In this document: in pieces, positions 14,482 through 22,577 of the stretch | How positions within the stretch are numbered: position 1 is the first letter of the stretch | How the letters are laid out: each line of letters opens with the position of its first letter | From: Prochlorococcus sp. HOT208_60m_808G21 | GTDB taxonomy: Bacteria; Cyanobacteriota; Cyanobacteriia; PCC-6307; Cyanobiaceae | Length of the DNA stretch: 53,836 nucleotides | Direction of reading: 5' to 3' | Assembly (NCBI GenBank): GCA_002026015.1 | Contig: MWOY01000116.1 | Coordinates: 1-53,836, forward strand | The notes under the pieces: model-generated | Told to the model about the DNA's origin: nothing | Database searches by the model: none | What the model saw: only the letters and a program-made list of their open reading frames with translations | Translations under genes and position numbers: made by a program

Positions 14482-15540
14482 TTATATATATACCTTATGT
14501 GCTCCAGGATATAAAAAATAATAACTATTTTTATTAATAGAAAGAGAACATATATCACCATTATTTAGGAGATTATTAATATCAGTTCTAACCCGCAATA
14601 TGTTTCCATTAATAGTTACTTTATATATAAGAAATTCTCCAAGAAATTCTTTAGATATTACATTCGCATTTCCAGATTTTGATCTTTTAATTGATATAAA
14701 TTTAGGCGAAATTGACATACTTTTAATATTTGCATTTTGTAAAACCCCTGAACTTTTTATTTCACCTAAACAAGACATATATGAATTACCATTTTTTTGA
14801 AGATTAATAATATTATTACCCAAAATAAAACTACTAACAAATAGGGTCTTGGGATAGTTTAGAAGGTTAATTGGTGTATCAATTTGATGTATTTTTCCTT
14901 CATTCATGACAGCAACTTTATCGCAAATTGACATTGCCTCTTCCGGATCATGAGTAACCATCAATCCACTTGCATTACAACCTTTTAGGATATTTGGTAG
15001 TTCACTTCTCAATTTTAGTTTGACATGCATATCAAGACTACAAAATGGTTCATCTAATAAAATAAAATTAGTACCAGGAGCAAGAGCTCTAGCAATCGCT
15101 AGTCTTTGTTTTTGGCCTCCAGACAATTCATGTGGGTACCTTCCAACAAAACTATCAAGACCAACAACATTCAATAAATAATCAACTCTAGATCTGTCTT
15201 TTTTGTTTTTCAAACCAAAAATTACATTTCCCAAAACAGTTAAGTGAGGGAAAAGTGCATAGTCTTGAAAAACCATACCAATATTTCTTTTCTCAGGACT
15301 AAGAATTTTTTCCCTACTTGAAATTTCCTTATCATTTAGAGAAATCCTCCCTTTAGAGGGATATTCGAACCCCGCGATTAATCTTAAAAGAGTAGTTTTT
15401 CCACAACCAGAAGGACCAAGCAACCCCAACAATTCGCCTTTTTCAATTTTCAGGTTAATTTTGTTTAATATCCAATTTGAACATTCTCGCTTATCATATT
15501 TATGATGCAAATCATCAATTATTAACGCATCATTTTTCAC
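14482..15540 (-). CDS. futC: Iron(III) ABC transporter ATPase, FutC/FbpC-type
   Basis: The 352-residue ATPase fits the FbpC/FutC group, which energises ferric iron import with FutA and FutB. It has Walker A GPSGCGKTT, the Q-loop segment G-M-V-F-Q-D-Y-A-L-F-P-H, signature LSGGQKQ, Walker B F-I-L-L-D-E-P-F-C-S-L-D, and the switch His in V-T-H-D-P-E-E-A. About 120 C-terminal residues form a regulatory beta domain of the MalK/FbpC kind. The binding protein and permease are not nearby, as in Prochlorococcus, where fut genes are dispersed. The assignment to iron comes from the ferritin and Fur-like context as well as the sequence; another substrate such as polyamine or sulphate is possible. Confidence 0.8.
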   Translation of the reverse strand: MKNDALIIDDLHHKYDKRECSNWILNKINLKIEKGELLGLLGPSGCGKTTLLRLIAGFEYPSKGRISLNDKEISSREKILSPEKRNIGMVFQDYALFPHLTVLGNVIFGLKNKKDRSRVDYLLNVVGLDSFVGRYPHELSGGQKQRLAIARALAPGTNFILLDEPFCSLDMHVKLKLRSELPNILKGCNASGLMVTHDPEEAMSICDKVAVMNEGKIHQIDTPINLLNYPKTLFVSSFILGNNIINLQKNGNSYMSCLGEIKSSGVLQNANIKSMSISPKFISIKRSKSGNANVISKEFLGEFLIYKVTINGNILRVRTDINNLLNNGDICSLSINKNSYYFLYPGAHKVYI

Positions 15541-15635
15541 TAAGTTCTACTTATTTAAATATATTAAGTTAGCAGAAAATATTCACCTAAAATATCCCAT
15601 GTATAATTTTATACACCATTTAATTTTCAAATTTA

Positions 15636-16289
15636 ATGAGAAAGTCTGAAAGAGCTGAAATAATACGCAAGGAACTCAAAAAGCTATATCCATCGCCTCC
15701 AATACCTCTTGATCATACAAATGCATATACACTTCTTGTCGCCGTAGTTTTAAGTGCTCAATCAACAGATAAGAAAGTTAATGAATTAACAAAAAGCTTA
15801 TTTAAAGTTGCAGATAATCCAGAAAAGATGATGCAGCTAGGTATTGTTGGCATTTACGAATACATAAAATTTTTAGGTCTATCTAATCAAAAATCAAAGA
15901 ACATCTATAACTTATCTAAATTATTGATTGAGAAGCATAATGGTACGGTCCCAGATTCTTTTGAAAAACTTGAATCTCTTCCAGGGGTAGGTCATAAAAC
16001 AGCATCGGTTGTAATGTCTCAAGTGTTTAAAATACCCTCATTCCCAGTAGATACTCACATACACAGGTTGGCACAAAGATGGGGCCTATCAAATGGCGAT
16101 AGCGTAGTTCAAACAGAAAAAGACCTAAAAAAAATATTTCCTGTTAATGATTGGAATAAGTTACATTTACAAATAATCTTTTATGGAAGAGAATACTGTA
16201 CAGCAAGAGGTTGTGATGGAACAAAATGTTATTTATGTCGCACTCTTTATCCAAAAAGAAAAAAGAAATTTATATGTAAAAAGCCTTAA
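15636..16289 (+). CDS. nth: Endonuclease III, DNA glycosylase/AP lyase
   Basis: Endonuclease III removes oxidised pyrimidines and nicks at abasic sites. The 217-residue protein has helix-hairpin-helix L-P-G-V-G-H-K-T-A at 115-123, with catalytic Lys121 and Asp139 (V-D-T-H). Near the C-terminus the cysteines are at 188, 193, 198 and 201, with another at 214. The canonical 4Fe-4S spacing is C-x6-C-x2-C-x5-C, and here the C-x2-C pair is present but the other ligands are shifted, so the cluster may be variant. It lies upstream of an SDR gene and may form a unit with it. Confidence 0.92.
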   Translation: MRKSERAEIIRKELKKLYPSPPIPLDHTNAYTLLVAVVLSAQSTDKKVNELTKSLFKVADNPEKMMQLGIVGIYEYIKFLGLSNQKSKNIYNLSKLLIEKHNGTVPDSFEKLESLPGVGHKTASVVMSQVFKIPSFPVDTHIHRLAQRWGLSNGDSVVQTEKDLKKIFPVNDWNKLHLQIIFYGREYCTARGCDGTKCYLCRTLYPKRKKKFICKKP

Positions 16290-16324
16290 GAAATTTATAT
16301 AATATTTAAATTAGTTTTTTAATC

Positions 16325-16984
16325 ATGAAAATAGCAATTACTGGTGCATCGGGGAAAACAGGTTATAGAATTTCCGAAGAAGCAGTTAAGAAAGGATACA
16401 AAGTAAGGCAAATCATCAGAAAGAATTCAAAAGTCCCAGCAGGACTAGAGAGTTTAGAAACAATTAGGGTTTCATTAGACAAAAAAGGAGAACTTGATGA
16501 AGCTTTAAAAGATATTGATGCTTTGATAATTGCGACTGGAGCTAGAGCATCATTAGATTTAACTGGTCCTGCAAAGGTTGATGCATTAGGTGTATACAGG
16601 CAATTAGAGAGTTGCAAAAGAGTTGGTATTAAAAGAGTTATTTTAGTTAGTTCCCTTTGTACTGGTAAATTATTTCACCCATTAAACTTATTTGGTTTAA
16701 TTCTTATTTGGAAGAAATTAGGTGAAAACTTTCTACGCAATTCAAATTTTGAATGGACTATTATTAGGCCTGGAGGATTAAAGGAAAATGAAGATATTAA
16801 ATCAGAAAATATAAATTATTCAAAAGAGGATACTCAAATTAATGGATCAATCCCAAGAAGATTAGTTGCGCAATGTTGTATAGATTCTTTAAAAAACAAA
16901 GAATCCATAAATAAATTAATAGAAGTTACAAGTTCGAATGATAATAAAAAGATACCTTTTAAAAAAGCTATGCAAATGATTTAA
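16325..16984 (+). CDS. NAD(P)-binding SDR, NmrA-like
   Basis: This 219-residue protein is an atypical short-chain dehydrogenase: it has the glycine-rich I-T-G-A-S-G-K-T-G motif near residue 6-14, the segment V-I-L-V-S-S near the middle, and the W-T-I-I-R-P-G-G-L-K-E-N element characteristic of atypical SDRs of the NmrA/Tic62 kind. It is related in form to plastid Tic62 and cyanobacterial Ycf39-like proteins, but the specific substrate cannot be read from sequence. It lies 35 bases after nth. The protein has no signal peptide and is probably cytoplasmic or associated with the thylakoid surface. Confidence 0.8.
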   Translation: MKIAITGASGKTGYRISEEAVKKGYKVRQIIRKNSKVPAGLESLETIRVSLDKKGELDEALKDIDALIIATGARASLDLTGPAKVDALGVYRQLESCKRVGIKRVILVSSLCTGKLFHPLNLFGLILIWKKLGENFLRNSNFEWTIIRPGGLKENEDIKSENINYSKEDTQINGSIPRRLVAQCCIDSLKNKESINKLIEVTSSNDNKKIPFKKAMQMI

Positions 16985-17010
16985 AAGATGTAAATATATA
17001 AATTAAAACC

Positions 17011-17199
17011 ATGAAAATAAATCCCAAAATTGACGCATTACAATTAATGCTTACTGATTTAAGAACTAGAAATGAGCCAATAAGGCATAAAGCTGCATTC
17101 AAAGGCTGTCAACCAGAATTTCAAAGTCTTGTATCAAGATTAATAAAGCAGTTAGAGGACGAATTAGTTGCTGAAAAACTTACTAACCGAGATAGTTAA
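17011..17199 (+). CDS. Small conserved-looking hypothetical protein, 62 residues
   Basis: A 62-residue soluble protein with a T-D-L-R-T-R-N-E-P-I-R-H-K-A-A-F segment, then an L-V-S-R-L-I-K-Q-L-E-D-E-L helix. The pattern looks conserved among picocyanobacteria, but I cannot assign a function. It lies 26 bases after the SDR gene and is convergent with the PPC-glutaredoxin gene, with a symmetrical hairpin between them. Confidence 0.65.
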   Translation: MKINPKIDALQLMLTDLRTRNEPIRHKAAFKGCQPEFQSLVSRLIKQLEDELVAEKLTNRDS

Positions 17200-17200
17200 A

Positions 17201-17240
17201 AAAATTAGATTACTTAAATGAACTTAAGTTATCTAATTTT
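17201..17240. terminator. Bidirectional AT-rich terminator hairpin
   Basis: The arms 17201-17210 and 17231-17240 are exactly complementary, and the inner arms 17212-17217 and 17224-17229 extend the stem, with one T-T mismatch and a six-base loop. The total is a 16-bp stem. It lies between two convergent genes, with an A-run on the left and a T-run on the right arm, so it can terminate in both directions. It overlaps the 3' coding end of the minus-strand gene. Confidence 0.75.
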
Positions 17241-17821
17241 GCTTGTTCAGAAAGTTCATCATATCCTCCAAAAAATTTATTATCCAAAAATATTTGAGGG
17301 AAAGTATTATGGCTACTTTGAGCCATTACTTTTTGAAAGCTCTTATCATTTTCTATTAAAGTAACTTCATGAGGGATAGATAAAGAATTAAGCAACCTAA
17401 TTGCTCTTTTAGACCAAGGACAATCCTTTAAAATATATGCTTTTACACGTGATTCATTATTTAATAAATCATTACTTGAGATATTAATAATTTTTTGTTC
17501 AAAAGAAAGTAATAATATATCAGTACCTTTTTTTACAATACAACCCTCTTCAAGATGACCGCCAAAGACATTACATCCCTCATCTGCAAAACTCAAATGT
17601 AAATGAACATCTCCTTTATTAAAATGTCCGTTTAAAGAAACTATCTCTAGATTTCCCTCAAATTTATTTATCTCTTGATTACCTGGGCATTGAATACAAA
17701 CTGTTCTAAGATTACCAACCACTCCAGAAACATAACCGTATAAATTATTCGATAAAGAATATTCTTTAATTGAATTTATCAAATCAGATTCTGGAGATAG
17801 CTTTAGGCTATGAGGCTGCAT
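17210..17821 (-). CDS. Fusion of PPC/DUF296 domain with a glutaredoxin
   Basis: The 203-residue protein joins two domains. Residues 1-115 match the PPC (DUF296) fold, with V-H-L-H-L-S-F-A-D at 72-80 and G-G-H-L at 87-90, positions that form a His-lined metal or DNA-binding site in this family. Residues 125-203 form a glutaredoxin with the active site C134-P-W-S, so it is the monothiol type, followed by the cis-Pro segment T-F-P-Q-I-F and the G-G-Y-D-E-L loop. Neither domain's substrate is known. The fusion suggests redox regulation or iron-sulphur handling of the PPC domain. It is convergent with the 62-residue gene. Confidence 0.85.
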   Translation of the reverse strand: MQPHSLKLSPESDLINSIKEYSLSNNLYGYVSGVVGNLRTVCIQCPGNQEINKFEGNLEIVSLNGHFNKGDVHLHLSFADEGCNVFGGHLEEGCIVKKGTDILLLSFEQKIINISSNDLLNNESRVKAYILKDCPWSKRAIRLLNSLSIPHEVTLIENDKSFQKVMAQSSHNTFPQIFLDNKFFGGYDELSEQAKLDNLSSFK

Positions 17822-18011
17822 TAGATATTAGATATAAGGAATAGTTTTGTAATATAAAACATCATCATCCATAAAGAGAAGTTGAGTTTATAATCTTTAG
17901 GATTGAGATTTAAATTAAATTTTAGAATCTAGCATCAATAACCATTTAAGATTTCTACTAAAAATTTAAGTTTGTTGAGAGTGTAATATATTTTTATATA
18001 CAAAAACTAAC

Positions 18012-18551
18012 TTGTTATTAAGAAAAAATCTTAAAAATTTGGCATTGAATATTCCCAATTTATTATCGATATCTCGCCTTTTCCTTGTATTTCCATTAAT
18101 ACTTTTTTTAGAAATTAACAGACCTTTTTATGTCTTTATATTGATTATTATTGGAGGTTTAACTGATTATTTTGACGGGTTAATTGCAAGGAAATTTAAT
18201 CTTAAAACGAGATTAGGAGCTATCCTTGATCCCTTAAGCGATAAAGTATTCTATTTAATTCCTTTGACCTTCCTTTGTAAAAATAATTTTATACCCTTCT
18301 GGTCTTTGTCATTAATTTTATTTAGAGAATTAATTATCTCTAGCCTAAGGAACTCTACAAAAGATGGTTTGCCAGCATCAATGTTAGGAAAATATAAAAC
18401 ATTTTTCTTTTTTATTTCAGTAATTACATTCTTTACACCATTGAAAATAAGCTTATTGAATAATTTGGCATTAATTTTTTATTGGTTAGGATTCATCCTG
18501 ACTTTTGCGACTTTATTAGGCTATTTAAGAATTAAAAAGAATATTATCTGA
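18012..18551 (+). CDS. pgsA: CDP-diacylglycerol-glycerol-3-phosphate phosphatidyltransferase (PgsA-like)
   Basis: The 179-residue membrane protein has the CDP-alcohol phosphotransferase signature D-Y-F-D-G-L-I-A-R with L-G-A-I-L-D-P-L-S-D-K following at about residues 55-80, four membrane helices and an early N-I-P-N-L-L-S-I-S-R motif. This is the PgsA pattern, the first step in making phosphatidylglycerol, an essential lipid for thylakoids. Translation begins at TTG 18012; no earlier ATG fits, and the conserved N-terminal motif comes soon after. It overlaps the convergent epimerase gene by 27 bases. Confidence 0.9.
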   Translation: MLLRKNLKNLALNIPNLLSISRLFLVFPLILFLEINRPFYVFILIIIGGLTDYFDGLIARKFNLKTRLGAILDPLSDKVFYLIPLTFLCKNNFIPFWSLSLILFRELIISSLRNSTKDGLPASMLGKYKTFFFFISVITFFTPLKISLLNNLALIFYWLGFILTFATLLGYLRIKKNII

Positions 18552-19451
18552 ATTTTCATCAAACTCCTCACTTTTTTTATTATTAAAATCATTTACAAAA
18601 CTATCCTGTAAACCACTACCTAAATCAAAAGTTGGCACCCACTCTAAATCACGTTTTATCTTAGAGATATCAGTCTGATAATGATTTAATCTAATTGGAA
18701 ATCCCTTTCGAGATTTAGGATCTAATTTTTGATAATCAAATGTTCTTAAAGAAATCTCATTTTTGTTTAATCCAAGAATATTCGCACAGAAATAAATTAA
18801 ACCCTTTATTGTTACTCCTTTTTCACCTGAACAGTTGTAAATATTATTTTTAGAATTTTCAAAATTAATGCACCTAATCATTACATCAGTTAGATCCGAA
18901 ACATGGCCTAGCTGAGTAATTAAAGACCCATCACCAGGGATTGGTATAGATTTTTTATTAAATAACCTTTCAAAAAACCAGTTTTCAATTTTATTATAAT
19001 TTCCTGGTCCATAAATATAGGTAGGTCTAAAACTTGTAAAAGGAATTTTTTGGTTTATCAACCAATTTTCTGTCTCAAACTTTCCTTTGTGCCTACTATT
19101 TGGATCAATTGGATCAACTTCGGATAAGGGTAGTTCACAATTATCTTTATAAACACCTGCTGAGCTGACATATATATATCTCTGGAAAGAGTTATCTAAA
19201 TTTTCTATAAGAAGTTTGGATTGTTCTAACTCTCGTCCAGAAATATCATAAACAACATCGTACTTTTTATTTCTTAGCTTGACGATATCTTCTAAATTAT
19301 TTCTATCACCCTTAATTAAATTTGTTTTTTCAGGATTAGCTTTATTACCTCTCGTAAAAATATCAATATCATGATTTTGACTTAATAACTTTCGTACCAA
19401 AGACTTGCCAACAAATCTAGTGCCGCCCATTACAAGAATTTTCATATTCAA
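18525..19451 (-). CDS. NAD-dependent epimerase/dehydratase, CSP41-like
   Basis: The 308-residue SDR-like protein begins I-L-V-M-G-G-T-R-F-V-G-K-S-L, the glycine-rich cofactor loop of extended SDRs, and has V-S-S-A-G-V-Y, R-P-T-Y-I-Y-G-P-G-N-Y and L-G-H-V-S-D-L motifs. The catalytic Y-x3-K of true epimerases is not clear, as in the plastid CSP41 proteins that bind RNA and stabilise chloroplast transcripts. It is probably the cyanobacterial homologue. It could equally be an uncharacterised sugar epimerase. It overlaps pgsA at the 3' end. Confidence 0.85.
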   Translation of the reverse strand: MNMKILVMGGTRFVGKSLVRKLLSQNHDIDIFTRGNKANPEKTNLIKGDRNNLEDIVKLRNKKYDVVYDISGRELEQSKLLIENLDNSFQRYIYVSSAGVYKDNCELPLSEVDPIDPNSRHKGKFETENWLINQKIPFTSFRPTYIYGPGNYNKIENWFFERLFNKKSIPIPGDGSLITQLGHVSDLTDVMIRCINFENSKNNIYNCSGEKGVTIKGLIYFCANILGLNKNEISLRTFDYQKLDPKSRKGFPIRLNHYQTDISKIKRDLEWVPTFDLGSGLQDSFVNDFNNKKSEEFDENSDNILFNS

Positions 19452-19537
19452 AAAATATTTAACTGAAGTAGTAATCTTTAATAGAATTACATATTGAATA
19501 GTACTACTAGGAAGTAATTAATGAAAAGGACGATTCT

Positions 19538-20305
19538 ATGGAACTAATACCAGCAATTGATTTAATGAATGGTAAGTGTGTAAGACTTTTTAAAGGCGAC
19601 TTTAATAAAAGAAAAGACTTCACCAAAGAGCCTCATGAGCAAGCTAAATTTTGGGAAAGCGAAGGGGCAAAATATATACATATAGTGGATTTGGATGCTG
19701 CAAAAACTGGTTCCCCAGCAAACGATAAATCAATAAAGAAGATTGCAAAAACAGTAAACATACCTATTCAAATAGGTGGGGGGATAAGGTCTCAAGAAAG
19801 AATAGAACAATTATTTTCTTATGGTATTGAGAAAGTTATCATGGGAACCTCTGCAATAGAAAACAAAGAACTAGTTAAAGACTTATCAAATAAATTTCCT
19901 GGGAGGATAATTGTTGGGATAGACGCAAAAGATGGAAAAGTTAGTACAAGGGGGTGGCTTGAGCAATCTAATATTTTTGCCACAGATCTAGTAAAGGAGT
20001 TTTCTTCATTTAAAATTGCAAGTTTTATTGTTACAGATATAAATACAGATGGAACGTTAGAAGGGACAAATGAAGGATTCATAAAGAACATACTTGAAAT
20101 TACAGATATTCCAGTAATAGCCTCAGGAGGTGTTGGTTCAATTTCTGATTTATTATCGTTAGTAAAATTTGAAAGCTCTGGACTCTTTGGAGTAATTGTA
20201 GGTAAAGCTCTATATGAAAATAAATTCACGATAAAAGAAGCGAATAATGTATTGTCATCAGAGAGATTAAATGACTTTGATTTAAACAGAAATTACTACG
20301 CTTAA
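19538..20305 (+). CDS. hisA: Phosphoribosylformimino-AICAR ribotide isomerase
   Basis: HisA catalyses an Amadori rearrangement in histidine biosynthesis. The 255-residue TIM-barrel protein has I-P-A-I-D-L-M-N-G-K at the N-terminus with catalytic Asp8, the phosphate-binding I-G-G-G-I-R segment and the second catalytic Asp in G-I-D-A-K-D-G, all at the expected places. It stands alone, not with other his genes, as is common in cyanobacteria. The start ATG at 19538 follows an in-frame-independent upstream ATG; the conserved start M-E-L-I-P-A-I-D fixes it. Confidence 0.97.
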   Translation: MELIPAIDLMNGKCVRLFKGDFNKRKDFTKEPHEQAKFWESEGAKYIHIVDLDAAKTGSPANDKSIKKIAKTVNIPIQIGGGIRSQERIEQLFSYGIEKVIMGTSAIENKELVKDLSNKFPGRIIVGIDAKDGKVSTRGWLEQSNIFATDLVKEFSSFKIASFIVTDINTDGTLEGTNEGFIKNILEITDIPVIASGGVGSISDLLSLVKFESSGLFGVIVGKALYENKFTIKEANNVLSSERLNDFDLNRNYYA

Positions 20306-20384
20306 AAGAGAATAAAAATTGATTTAAGGCTGGTGTTTGCAGTAATTGTTAGTTAATTTTGTATAAGAGATAAGAAATCTAGTC

Positions 20385-22001
20385 TTGGAATTAATTTCAA
20401 AAAAATCGATATTGATTATTGCTCCAAGCTTAATAGCAGAATCTTTATCGCTTAAGTTAACATCACTAGACCAAAATTTAGTCATTAATTTTAATAATGG
20501 AACAGGTGATAAAACTCCGGATTTAGTTATATGGAATGTTCTTAATTTCCAATCAGAAGATCTTATAAGGTTAGAATTATTAAAATTGAGAGAAAGATAT
20601 GATGAGTCAAAGTTACTTATAATTCTCTCTGGCGAACTTGTTTATGAAGCAAATACCCCTCCATCATTAAATGCTGAAGGTTTTCTTTTAAATCCCAGTG
20701 CAGAAAAAGTTCTTGAATCTATTGATACCATTCTAAATGGAGGAAGGGTATTTGATATTAAAAATAATTCCCGAGTTCAATTAAACAAAAATAAGCCTCT
20801 CTCTTTTAGTCAAAAAATTCTAACTTCAGGTCTTAAACAAATAGATTCTGAAATTAATTATATATTCAAATATTTAAACTCTGATTCAACACCAGAATTT
20901 TATAAATTTATTTTAAAAGGAAGATTAAGAGAACTTATTACTGCAAAATCTTTTCTGATTTTCTTATGGGGTAATTCACTAGAACTTTATACAGAAGCAG
21001 TTTACACTGAAAATAAAATTAATCTTGAAAATAAGAATACTGTATTCATTAAAGATAAAAATTCTATAGAAATATGGAATTTAATTTTAGATAGACTAAA
21101 AGGAAGGTATAGCTCCACTAGCTTACAGGTTGAATTTAATAATTCATCAATAATTCTCTCTGGGATTAAGAAAGAATTCATTTCACGACTAATTTGCAAA
21201 ATGTTAGATGAGTTAGATAATTTAGTAAAAAATATTAAGGAAAACTATAAGGAGAAAGATTTTAAAGATGATTTAAATTCCCTTATAAAAGAACTTAAAG
21301 TTAATACAATTTCAAATATCACAGATAGCTACTTTCGATTAAAAAAAGGAGGCGAATCTATTTCAATAAATGATTTTATTTATAGTGAAGTAAGTTGCGA
21401 AGAGATAGATAGAGAATCACATGAATCAATAATGTTTATTGAGCCAATTATTAAAAATGAAGCTCTTGACTATGATGGAAAATTACTCCCTCTATATGAA
21501 ACAGAATCTTTTTTGATCCTTGAAAATATAATTTCAAATTGGACAATAAGGAACTGTAATTTATTAGCTTCTGAAATCTTTAATATTTGTTCTTCTTGGC
21601 CTGAATTAAGGACTGTACTTATAAATCCTGAATTACAATCGACAAGAAGTTTTGAAAGATTTAGAAATAATATTAATAACTACAATCGTTGGCATGACTA
21701 TATTTATATGCCTATCTACCTTTATGAGAGTAAACGAGAATATATTGATATTATCGATAAAAAATTTACCCGATACTTTAAAAATGAAAATAGGGAGAAA
21801 GAATTAGAGAATCTAGAATGGCTACAAAAACAAGTTACATTGTTAGTTGAGATAAGAGATGCCGTAGCACCGCAGTTAGAAGTTGCTGTAAAGTATATCG
21901 GTAATCTTTTCGTAAATTTTCTTACAAAGGTCGTTGGCAAAGCTATCGGTTTAGTTGGGAAAGGAATCCTTCAAGGATTAGGAAGATCAAGTTCAAAGTA
22001 A
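20385..22001 (+). CDS. Ycf55-like / DUF3685 protein
   Basis: This 538-residue protein has an N-terminal receiver-like segment (S-I-L-I-I-A-P-S-L-I-A-E-S-L-S) reminiscent of response regulators but without a phosphoacceptor, then a long helical region that fits the cyanobacterial and plastid Ycf55/DUF3685 group. The C-terminus is hydrophobic and basic (L-F-V-N-F-L-T-K-V-V-G-K-A-I-G-L-V-G-K). It probably associates with membrane. Function is unknown in the family. Translation starts at a TTG at 20385; the first residues then form the receiver beta strand. Confidence 0.8.
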   Translation: MELISKKSILIIAPSLIAESLSLKLTSLDQNLVINFNNGTGDKTPDLVIWNVLNFQSEDLIRLELLKLRERYDESKLLIILSGELVYEANTPPSLNAEGFLLNPSAEKVLESIDTILNGGRVFDIKNNSRVQLNKNKPLSFSQKILTSGLKQIDSEINYIFKYLNSDSTPEFYKFILKGRLRELITAKSFLIFLWGNSLELYTEAVYTENKINLENKNTVFIKDKNSIEIWNLILDRLKGRYSSTSLQVEFNNSSIILSGIKKEFISRLICKMLDELDNLVKNIKENYKEKDFKDDLNSLIKELKVNTISNITDSYFRLKKGGESISINDFIYSEVSCEEIDRESHESIMFIEPIIKNEALDYDGKLLPLYETESFLILENIISNWTIRNCNLLASEIFNICSSWPELRTVLINPELQSTRSFERFRNNINNYNRWHDYIYMPIYLYESKREYIDIIDKKFTRYFKNENREKELENLEWLQKQVTLLVEIRDAVAPQLEVAVKYIGNLFVNFLTKVVGKAIGLVGKGILQGLGRSSSK

Positions 22002-22015
22002 GTTTTTAAACTTTA

Positions 22016-22564
22016 ATGAAAATAATTCAATGGATCCTAATAGCATTAATTTTCTTAAGTCCATATAAAGCAAATGCCTCTAGAGATTCTGATAGTTACG
22101 ATGGCAACATCTTTCCTATATACGCAGGTAATGGGGCAATAGTTCCTCCCCAGACAACTCTTCAGGAATCATTAAAAAATAAAAGAGTCGCAGTTTTATT
22201 TTTTTATCTTGACGATAGCTCAGATAGTAAAGCTATGGCTCCGATAATATCTGGTTTAGATTTGATATGGAGAAATAATATAGATATCATTGCTCTAACT
22301 ACTGATGAATTACAGGATAAAGAAAAGTCCGATCTTAGAAATGAACCTAATTATTATTGGAACGGATTAATTCCGCAAACCATTATTTTAAATAGTAATG
22401 GTGAAGTTAAATATGATAAAAATGGAATGCTTAATATCGATGAATTAAACAAAGTTATAGGAGAACTAAAAGGAATTGATATAAAAGATACGACATTTTC
22501 TGTAGAAAGTTTTAATGAATACAACAGTATCATTTCTGAAAAAAAAAATAAAAACAAAAATTAA
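22016..22564 (+). CDS. Secreted thioredoxin-fold protein, no CxxC
   Basis: The product starts with a signal peptide (M-K-I-I-Q-W-I-L-I-A-L-I-F-L, cleavage probably after K-A-N-A near residue 21). The mature part has thioredoxin-like beta strands (R-V-A-V-L-F-F-Y-L-D-D-S) and a L-I-P-Q-T-I-I-L-N cis-Pro segment, but the catalytic C-x2-C is missing; D-D-S-S-D-S stands in its place. It may be a structural or chaperone-type thioredoxin-fold protein of the thylakoid lumen or periplasm. It follows ycf55 by 14 bases and so opens a tightly packed operon. Confidence 0.75.
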   Translation: MKIIQWILIALIFLSPYKANASRDSDSYDGNIFPIYAGNGAIVPPQTTLQESLKNKRVAVLFFYLDDSSDSKAMAPIISGLDLIWRNNIDIIALTTDELQDKEKSDLRNEPNYYWNGLIPQTIILNSNGEVKYDKNGMLNIDELNKVIGELKGIDIKDTTFSVESFNEYNSIISEKKNKNKN

Positions 22565-22577
22565 TTAATTAAAAAAA

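Noticed and set aside
14313-14561. 82-codon minus-strand frame between ferritin and futC
   Set aside because: It overlaps the 3' end of futC, has a low-complexity Phe/Leu/Ile translation, and is the antisense of the Cys-rich ORF.
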